A stretch of DNA of 17,282 nucleotides from Parachlorella kessleri (taxonomy: Eukaryota; Chlorophyta; Trebouxiophyceae; Chlorellales; Chlorellaceae): the NCBI GenBank assembly GCA_001598975.1, contig BBXU01002347.1:1-17282 (forward strand). The letters are read 5' to 3'. Position numbers and translations under genes: made by a program. Below are positions 1-7,700 of this stretch, piece by piece (the stretch's first letter is position 1; each line of letters starts with the position of its first letter). A model generated the notes under the pieces. The model was not told the DNA's origin. It saw nothing but the letters and a program-made list of their open reading frames with translations, and ran no database searches.

Positions 1-621
1 CCCCCCCCGGCCTCAACCCTTGGTAGCCGTGGTTGCTTCTTTGATATCATTGGAAGAAGGTTGGTCAAGACGTCAGAGTGCACCGCTCTGTCCCAGGAGG
101 ATCGGTGGCGACGGTCTGAAGAGAGAGTAAAATCTCAGCTCCTACACAGAAGGAAGCCGTTGTGACATAAATGAGGAGAGAACTCCAGTGGCCTTAGCTT
201 ATCTTGGGGAGAGAGTTACTGGCTCAGAACCAGGCAAGACTCAGGCTCATTCTGCACCTAGCCCTGTCAGTCCAGTCCAACCCTGTCAGTCCAGGCCAGC
301 CCAGCTCTACTCCCTGTTTGCACTACCTGCCACCCATGCCAGTGAGGCAAGACGTGCCCCGGCGGCTGAAGTGTCGGGATAATCGAAGCGCCCGCGCCCG
401 TCACCGCGCGCAGAGGCCAAAGGGACAAGATCACAAGGAGCCGTGCAGGCCGTTACAGACTAATCCAGATCCGCAGCCAGCCGATCCTCCGTTTCCCTGC
501 TAGCATGGGCTTTTGCTGACGGATCTCGTCACGATGACAAGGTTGTCAGCAGGGTAGCTCCGTGGCAGCTGTCGCGAAACTGGACTTGCAAAACCGAGCG
601 CGGGTTGTAGACTCGCGAACC
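1..621. other. Upstream DNA without a supported gene
   Basis: I see no convincing coding exon here. The open frames on both strands are low in complexity, lack family resemblance and lack paired splice sites. The stretch begins with a run of eight C. Around 264-305 there is a short locally repeated motif of the type GTCAGTCCAG. The right-hand part is probably the promoter of the LEA-like gene. The left part could hold the end of a gene outside the window. Confidence 0.5.
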
Positions 622-623
622 TC

Positions 624-630
624 TATAAGA
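624..630 (+). promoter_or_regulatory. TATA box of the LEA-like gene
   Basis: TATAAGA sits inside the short palindrome CCTCTATAAGAGG, about 92 bp before the ATG at 722. That spacing would put the transcription start near 650-660 and give a 5' leader of about 65 nt. A clear TATA box fits a strongly inducible stress gene. The assignment rests on motif and position only. Confidence 0.5.
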
Positions 631-721
631 GGTGGGCGAAGCAGGTATTCTCATCGACTTTCGAAGCGCTTCTCCTGCAACTAGCCAACAACCCCTGAAC
701 CAACTCATACCTGCACTCATC

Positions 722-1601
722 ATGAGCTCTCGCGACGCCAACGTGAAGGCCAACCAGGTAATCTTGGCGCTTCCCCCCCTGAGTCGCTTGCTTGATGATG
801 CCCTTGGATGGGTGTCTTAGTTACGCTGCTGTGCCCTGGGCTCGTGGATCTTGGGCAGTGCCTTCTTCCTTGTCACATTACATGGGTACCCACTAGCAGC
901 ACCCCGTGGTGTCAGTTCTCGTCTGAGCATCTTGATCTATATTGTGGGATGCAGTGCTCTTCGAGTAAGGATTCCCCCTTGTTTTGGCAAGGCAAGCTCT
1001 GACACAGGGTGGATGTCTTGTGTTTGCTGCAGGCCGCTGACAGCGTCAGCAACAAGGCCAGCCAGGCCTGGGAGTCCGTCAAGGAGGGTGCCTCCAACGC
1101 GGCCGAGTCCATCAAGCAGACTGCCAACCAGGCCACCAACCGCGCAAGTGAGTCATTACTACTTGTATGCCTATGGGGTGGTACCTGCTCGGCTATCCCG
1201 AAAGCGTGAGCGCTTACGTTCACTGAAACTACTTTGTGGTTAGAGCAGTGGAGTCTCTGCGGTGTCCAATACAGTACAGCGGCTGGTTGGCGTCGATGTG
1301 TGCCAGCCATTAGCCAGTGGCTTAGGTCTTAGTGCAGCTCCTTCCCTGCCCAGGTTTGTGCCGCGTGTGTCTCATTCGACCGCTTCTCTGCTTGCAGCAA
1401 GTGGCGTGAATGTGTGCCAGCCACTATTAGTAGCCAGTGGCTTTAGTCTTCGGTGCAGCTGCTTCTCTGGCCAGGTTTGTGTAGTGAATATCTGATCCAC
1501 TTGCTTCTCTGCTTACAGGCGAGGCTGGCACTGAGGCCAAGCACCGTGCCCAGGAGGCCAACCAGCAGGCCAAGCACCGCGCTGACGAGGCCACCCAGTG
1601 A
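722..1601 (+). CDS. Small LEA (group 3-like) protein made of 11-residue repeats, 3 exons
   Basis: Exons are 722-757, 1033-1147 and 1519-1601. Introns start GTAATC (phase 0) and GTGAGT (phase 1) and end in GCAG and ACAG. The spliced frame is 234 nt, 77 residues. The product is very hydrophilic, rich in Ala, Lys, Glu, Gln, Asn and Ser, with no Cys or Pro and one Trp. After the initiator Met it divides into seven consecutive 11-residue units (the last has 10), for example AADSVSNKASQ, AWESVKEGASN and AKHRAQEANQQ. Most units begin with Ala and alternate charged and small residues, as in group 3 LEA proteins, which are unfolded in water, become amphipathic helices on drying or freezing, and protect enzymes and membranes. 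Exon 1 encodes Met plus exactly one unit. No signal peptide or membrane segment is visible, so a cytosolic location is likely. The ATG at 722 is chosen because it starts the repeat register; an upstream in-frame GTG-type extension would be non-repetitive. Function is inferred from repeat architecture, not from a specific orthologue. Confidence 0.78.
1285..1518 (+). repeat. Imperfect tandem duplication inside intron 2, including the 3' splice site
   Basis: Two adjacent copies of about 115-120 bp lie at roughly 1285-1397 and 1399-1518. Shared blocks include GTGTGCCAGCCA, AGCCAGTGGCTT, a GTGCAGCT block, CCAGGTTTGTG and the terminal GCTTCTCTGCTT(G/A)CAG. The second copy ends in the acceptor used by exon 3 (AG at 1517-1518), and the first copy ends in an equally good acceptor (AG at 1396-1397). 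Small indels separate the copies. Confidence 0.8.
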
Positions 1602-1853
1602 ACTTGGCTGAATTTACGTCATCCAGCCCAGGGCTGCTTGTGTAAGCATGCTTTAAGTGTGAGCCTGGGTGTATAAAGTTGTGCAGAATAGCTGCCACTG
1701 ATAGTGTGACTGTAGCGGTAGTTGTGCCTTGCGCCATACGGCTGCAAACAGTTTTGACTTGACTCTGTCCCCTCTCGTGAGGGCAGTCTTTTGTACATGC
1801 TTTTCGTACTTGCCACCTTCCTAATATGAGCTGGCTGTACCCATATCTTTGCA

Positions 1854-1858
1854 TGTAA
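1854..1858 (+). promoter_or_regulatory. TGTAA polyadenylation signal of the LEA-like gene
   Basis: TGTAA, the usual chlorophyte polyadenylation motif, lies about 253 nt after the stop codon at 1599-1601, inside GCATGTAAAA. Cleavage would be expected 10-20 nt further on, giving a 3' untranslated region of about 270 nt. The motif is short, so chance occurrence is possible. Confidence 0.5.
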
Positions 1859-1874
1859 AAGCCTTATGATGGAA

Positions 1875-2923
1875 GTATCTGATGGGATGAAGTGGCAACT
1901 AAAGTGTAGATAAAGAATGCTAGCAAGCAGACGTTGCTTGGACGGATTATTCCTGAACCGGTCCGGCCACTGGTTAGTTGCCAACTACCATCCAACTCAA
2001 TACATCACTGTCTGTCAACACTGTATCTCCCTAGCCAGGAGCAGCTTGCTGCCTCACAGCCAATCAGCACCGCGCCCAGGTTTCAATTAGCAGTCATGTC
2101 CTTACTGCTGGCCAGCTGATCTCCCCGCTACTCCCCCCTGCTGCCTCCGCACCTGTACCAAATGACGGGTAATGTAAAACCCCAAGCATAACGGAGCTTG
2201 CCAGCTGCGCTTCCTGCTGCATTTAGACTTCAGCTTGTTTTCTACTTCCCCTGCCCCAGTTTCAACTACACCTGCTGTTCCAGTGGCTTCGTCTCGGGGC
2301 AAAAAGTACTGAATCAAAACTCAGGCACGACTCAGGAGCATACCTGCATCAGCTCTGTCAGATCCTCCCCTATCTCTCTGTTCGAACATCCTGCAACCCT
2401 TAGTGATTACTGCATCAAGCTCTGTCACTTCTGCTCACCTCTAGGATTTCATTACTTCCAATTGTTCGCTTGCTGCTTTTAAGAAAGCGTTTGCACAACA
2501 ACCGCTTAGCCAAGGTCAGCAATCACACCAAAACGCAATCCAAAGGAACTGTCCCCTACGTGGCTGATCACAGGTGTTATCCCTGCGGCGCAGCTGATTC
2601 TAGTACCGTCCAGTTTTCATTTGCAGCCCAGCTGTCAGTCACTGAGTGGCAGCCTTTCACATGTCAGCACAGCGGAAACAGTGTGTTGATGAGCAGCCCC
2701 ACTGACCTTGCCCGTCGAGCACCACAGCAGAGCTCAGCCCAGTAGGCCAGTTTGGTCTCACGCGTCGGGATGTAGACCACCCGCATACCTTCCCATGACC
2801 TGCAGACTGCCCTCAACCAGGGCAACGCTTCCACGGCCTGCTACCTACTGGCCAGGGCCCGCCGCCACATCACTCACTCTCTGTGAAGGACCTGACACCT
2901 CCAGGGCAGATGCACTAATCTAT
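1875..2923. other. Intergenic DNA without a supported gene
   Basis: Frames in this stretch (for example the plus-strand ones at 2198-2482 and 2470-2745) are short, have no recognisable domain and are not bounded by good splice sites. The base composition is less GC-rich than the neighbouring genes. A small near-palindrome (TGGTTAGTTGCCAACTACCA) sits around 1971-1990. I see nothing else that can be supported. Confidence 0.5.
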
Positions 2924-3312
2924 GCGGCGTTGGGGGCACAGGGTCCGTATCTATGGGATGCCCTCAGGGAGGCTCGCCTGTACAGGGAGCTTAGCCTTGT
3001 AGAAGTGCTGCGCGGAATATACAATATCATAAATCACCATAAGCATTAAAAGTACTTTCCCCTTGGAGGAGGCCTCTTCTTTCAGGAGAACTGCCTGGAA
3101 GTCTCGGCATTACAAGTACACCCTCGGAGCCAAGACTTCCAGGCAAATCTCCTGAAAAAAGAGCCCTCCTCCAGGGGGCAAATACTGAAATGCTCATGAT
3201 GATTGATGCTATTGTATATTCCGCGCAGCAGTTCTACAGGGGTCGGCTCCCTGTACCAGCGAGACTCCCCGACGGCATCCCACACATACTGCCCCTGCGC
3301 CTCCAACAGGAC
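2924..3312. repeat. Large imperfect inverted repeat (foldback) with coding-like arms
   Basis: The left arm (about 2924-3106) is an imperfect reverse complement of the right arm (about 3128-3312), with roughly 20 nt between them and the centre near 3118. The longest exact match I see is 20 nt, 3006-3025 against 3211-3230. Each arm, read towards the centre, stays open for about 40 codons and encodes related peptides: the left gives ...WDALREARLYRE...VLRGIYN.INHHKH (stop at 3047-3049), and the right, on the minus strand, gives ...WDAVGESRWYRE...LLRGIYN.INHHEH. The arms have diverged at non-synonymous sites, so neither looks like a conserved gene today. Plausible origins are an inverted duplication of an exon fragment or a degenerate foldback/MITE-type element. 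I do not recognise the peptide family. Confidence 0.8.
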
Positions 3313-3749
3313 CTTGGCTCTGATCACACAGGGGCCGCGCCGCAGGGATCTACCTCAGGCGTATACGTCCTCAAACGAGAGAGCTGCACTACTGCCTCTA
3401 CGCTGACCCACAAGCTGGCAGCAACCCGGTCATTCCAAGGTTGCGCACACATAAGGACCCTTACTGAACGCTGACGCAGGCTGACCCCCAAGGTGCCCTG
3501 CGCTGTCAGTTGCAATCCTTCTGGTTCCAAGAACACCTGACTGAGGGGGGTTACATGCCATTAGCTTACGTGCATTTGCGACGCTTGATCAAATCTGGCG
3601 CTCCTGCCTAGCAGGACACAAGGAGATTCCAAGAACACCCACTGGTGCCCTACCCGCCAGCGCTCCTTAGTAAATGACTATTAAGTAATGGTTGAACAAG
3701 TGCTTGGCTTGATGGCAGGCTTCGGCTTGATCAAGTTTCTCAGTGCTGG
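3313..3749. other. Non-coding stretch between the foldback and REV7
   Basis: No supported gene. A short direct repeat (TTCCAAGAACACC) occurs at about 3525-3537 and again near 3627-3640. The right end presumably holds the REV7 promoter and 5' leader; I see no clear TATA box. Confidence 0.45.
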
Positions 3750-4599
3750 ATGTCAGACAGGGAGCAGATTGTTCAAGTTCTGCTTGAGTTTGTAGAAGCC
3801 GTCCTACACCAGCTGCTTTTTGTTCGCCAGCTCTATAGCCAAGAGCTATTCGAGAGGCAGCGACTCTACGGGGTGACGGTGAGGAAATCACGGCATCCTG
3901 AGCTGAACGACTACCTGCACGAGCTTGTGAGCAGCCTTAAGGTGGGCTTCTTGATCAGTCCATCCTAGGCCAGCTTCTGAGCAGGCTACCCTATTACCCC
4001 AGTGCAAGAGCAGCAGTCTGAGCCTCCCAGGTACAGAAGCAGTCAGTCCGTCTGCAGGTGCCGCTGTCCACTGGCTCGCTAGCGAAGCTAGTAGTGGTGA
4101 TATCTGACTCAAGCCGGGATCCAGTGGAGCGACACATCATACAACCCAGGGTATGTTTATAGGGTAAGCCCTTGCCACTTTGAATTGTATCTGTAGATGA
4201 TCAGGACCAGCCTGGTTTCACACACTGAAGCACTCGACCTGACTCTGCTAGACGTGGTGTGGTCAGCGGGCTTTGCTACTGCTTTTGCAGGTGCTCGCCC
4301 CTCAGCAGCAACGCCCCACTGAGCCGCTGGACGTTGACACAATCCAGTCACAGCTGCGAGGCGTAATTCTCAAGCTGCAGTACGCAGACTCCTATCTGGC
4401 CAGGCTGCCGGCAGGCTGCACCTTTGAGGTGGTTGTCTACACGCATGACCGCCGAACAGTGCCTATTGATACCTGGGTAGAAGAGCAGCCCTCTCCAGGC
4501 TTCTTGGAACTGCCACAGGCAGAGATAGTCCCAGTCAAGTCCTGCACTGTGGAGGGCGCCTTTCAGCTGCAGCTGTATGCAGAGAGCCAGCCAACATAA
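3750..4599 (+). CDS. REV7: REV7 / MAD2L2 (MAD2B) HORMA-domain protein, 3 exons
   Basis: Exons are 3750-3941, 4058-4150 and 4291-4599, all joined in phase 0 with GT-AG introns of 116 and 140 nt, giving 197 residues (human MAD2L2 has 211). Exon 1 carries the N-terminal HORMA helix and strand: EFVEAVLHQLLFVRQLY, then SRHPELNDYLHEL, equivalent to the CHPELNQYI region of the human protein. Exon 2 gives the KLVVVISDSSRDPVERH strand pair. Exon 3 gives VILKLQYADS, PAGCTFEVVVYTHDR and the closing LQLYAES strand of the safety belt. REV7 bridges REV3 and REV1 in DNA polymerase zeta for translesion synthesis in the nucleus; in animals it also acts in shieldin and in APC/C control, which cannot be assumed for an alga. 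The ATG at 3750 aligns closely with the family start, lacking only about ten residues. The next gene begins 138 bp after the stop on the same strand. The specific motifs separate it from MAD2 and HORMAD proteins. Confidence 0.93.
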
Positions 4600-4737
4600 T
4601 GGCCTGGCTAGAATGACAGCGGAGGTGAAAGGCACAGCAAGACAGCAGGCAGACACAACCAGCTAGACGCTCTCAGTAGCAAGAGTTGCGAGGCAAGAGG
4701 TATTGCAATATCCGACGTCATCTTGACAGCCTCAGGC

Positions 4738-7700
4738 ATGAGGTCAGTGGGCAGCTGCAGCAGTGGTAGAGATTATGACACTGACATGGAAGAGGAAGAT
4801 GAGGGGACGGACCAGCCTCTGTCTGCTAGCCACGTGGGGGAGGGCTTGACTGAAGTGCCGGCGCACCTTGCAAGTCTGACTAGGCTGCAGGCACTGTGCC
4901 TACATGGCAACAGCATCTGCCGCATTGACCACCTAGGTGGACTGTCGCGACTTCGCGATTTGAACCTGTCGTCAAATTGCATTGAGGCTGTTGGCAGCGG
5001 CTTGCGGGGGCTTGTGCGGCTGACCTCGCTTAACCTGGCCAGCAACAACTTGAGCACAGTGGAGGGCCTTGAAGGTCTGCTGGAGCTGCGGCGGCTCAAC
5101 CTGTCGCACAACTATGTTGGCTCCCTGCAAGTGGGTGATCGACTTGCAACTGGAAGCCCTGTTTCAAATGCACCATATCTTGCCGGCGGCATCAGTGCAC
5201 GCAGCAGGTGATGTGCATTATTAGATATAGGACATTGCTCTACCTGGAGAACGGGGGAAGCATATTTTACACTCCAATTCTGCCCTGCAGGGCCTTACTG
5301 TGCTCCATGGCGGAGCGCTGCAGTTCCTGGATGTGCGGAACAATGCCCTTGACTCCCTGCATGAGTTCTCGGTGCTGGCTGGGTGCCCCGCCCTGCGCGA
5401 GGTGCTGCTAGAGGGAGGTCTGCCTGGTAGGTAATGCCAGAACACATGCAGTTATCTGCGGAGAGGGGGTTAGGATTGGCGGAGCCAGACAGGCGCTCCT
5501 TCCAGCACACAGTGATTGCACCTCTTTGTCAAGACAGTCAGCCGGCAGCCACTGTGGTTACTCTGGCATACCTGCAGGCAACCCGGTCTGCCACCAGCCC
5601 GCCTGCCGCCTTGCCATCACAGCGGCACTCCCTCAGCTGCAGAAGCTAGATGGCCGGCCGGTGAACCCAGCAGAGGCAATGCAATACCTAGCAGCCCTGC
5701 ATTTGCAGGCCTTCCAGCCTGCGCAGCCAACACCAGCCCTGCTATGCTTGCCAGGTGCCCCACTTGGAGCAGGAGCCTGCAGTGTGGATTCGCCCTTGAG
5801 ATGCATGGGGACTCAACTGGAAAAAGGCATGACACCACTGGGGGCATCGCCCCACCATAACCAGCACCAGCAGCAGCAGCAGCAGCAGTATTTGCAGGGC
5901 CCAGCAGCTGCAAGACATCCGTTGCAGCAGATCCAAGATGCGGTTATGGCAAGACACACGGCAGAACACGTTAATTTCTTCCATGGTCAGCGTGCCGGCA
6001 GTGACCTGCAGAAGCCATCAGCTAGCCCAACTGCTGCCGCACTTGTGCAGCAGCAGCCGCAACAGCAAGAGCAGCCTGTCCTGCCGTCTGTGCGTCAGGC
6101 TGCAGCAGTTGATGCTGGAATGGAAGACCCAGAGTGGCAGATGCAGCAGTTGCTTACCGCTTGGCCGCAACTGGTGGCCCCCCTGATGCAAGCTCTGCGA
6201 GCTGTTGATGCGCCACCTGCCCCAGGCCAGAAGACAAGGCCTCCGTCCGCAGCTGCGGAAGAGCCAAATCTGCAAGCTACCAGGAGCCCGGCACCTGCTA
6301 GCACAATGCAGCTCAGCAAATTAACAGCTGCTGGGGAGACTGTGGCCCACGCAAGAGGGACCTTTCACTGCACCAGCAGCTATTCGCAGACAGAGTTGGA
6401 GGGTCCGACAGTGGAACAGCTGCAGCGAAAGGTGACCGAGCTGCAGGATGAAGTAGAAACGCTTAATGCAGAACTGCAGGTGCAAGGGCAGTCTGCAACC
6501 CGGGCAGACAAGGAGGCAGCAGCTGCAGTGGCGAAGGCAACAGAAGAGGCAGAGCGCCAGATACTACAGGCGAAGCAGCAGGCTGAGACAGCAGTGCAGC
6601 AAGCTAGACAAGGGCTTGCCGAGGCACAGGTAAAACCCATTTCGAAGTTCAAGGGTGCTATGCTTGTGGCTACTATCAGGTCGGTTTTTTAGGTATGGTA
6701 CGCTCGCCACGCTGCACTTCTGTATGTCTTGGAATTTTGTTTATCTCTGTTTATTATTTGGAGTGCTGACGAAGTATCTTAATACCACACAGAATGCTTG
6801 TAGGAATTAGGTAAAGGTGGACTTGGTTTCATAGGTTTCATAGGTTTCATATGATGTGTCGCTCTGCTGAGGCCAAACTTCCATTTTGATACTGTGCAGG
6901 ACTGCTGCAGGGCACTAGAGGCAGCCGTAGCTGAGTCCCAATCCCAGCAGGCAGTCAGCTACCAACGCCAGCAGGACTTGGAATACGAGCTGGGCAGGGC
7001 CTGGGAGGAGCTGGAGCGTGCAGAGAGCTCTCTGCAGCAGCAGCGGGCACAGCATGAGGTGGCTGTTCAGCAGCACGAGACCCAGCTGGCCCAGGCACGC
7101 CAGGTACGGGGGTGGGGGCCTGAGAATTAGAGGCTAGGCTGTGGATGCAAGGCAGTACGCAGTGCTCCCTGCAGTTTTGTGCCCTATGCCGAGTCGCTGG
7201 ATGTGCCGGGAGCACTGTAATAAGTGTGCTTGGTTCAGTTTAGCTTGCCTCGATTTACCTTAAGAGACAAGCTGCATGCTAAGTGAAAACGACAAGAACT
7301 TATAATCTGCCAACGGTGCCCTCACGCTAGGAGCCTAGTTATGCAGGATGCCCAGCGTTCTACATCTGCAATGGCAGAGGCAGCAGTCAAGCAGGAGGCA
7401 CTGCAGCGGCAGGTGACCGAGCAACAATCGCTGCTATCCAGGCTGCAAGCCGAGCGAGACACAGCTGTTAACAGCAGCAGCCGGCAATGCGACGAACTGC
7501 AACAGCAGTTGGGGGCAGCGCGGGCACAATTGGGTGATCAAACCCAGCACCTCAGCAGCCTACAGGTGGGCAAAGTGACTTGCTCAGGGCAAGAGGAGTG
7601 CCCTCATGGCGGCTGACAGTGCCTTCGGCAATTGCTTGCCTGCTTGTCTAGGCTGATGGGGTCAAATCTATTTTGCTCCATATTTGAATATTCTTACGAT

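Noticed and set aside
204..503. Open frame of 99 codons at the left edge
   Set aside because: Low-complexity Pro/Arg/Ser composition, no family resemblance, no splice context and an overlapping rival frame.
1971..1990. Short near-palindrome as a terminator or hairpin RNA
   Set aside because: Stem is under 10 bp, there is no gene association, and such hairpins are common by chance.
2198..3049. Chain of plus-strand open frames (2198-2482, 2470-2745, 2708-3049) as a possible gene
   Set aside because: They do not connect through good splice sites and resemble no family. The last one is explained by the foldback arm.
3082..3327. Minus-strand frame of 81 codons as a gene
   Set aside because: It begins from GTG and is the right arm of the foldback, with no sign of purifying selection between arms.
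4348..4656. Minus-strand frame of 102 codons opposite REV7 exon 3
   Set aside because: Shadow of a well-supported coding exon on the other strand.
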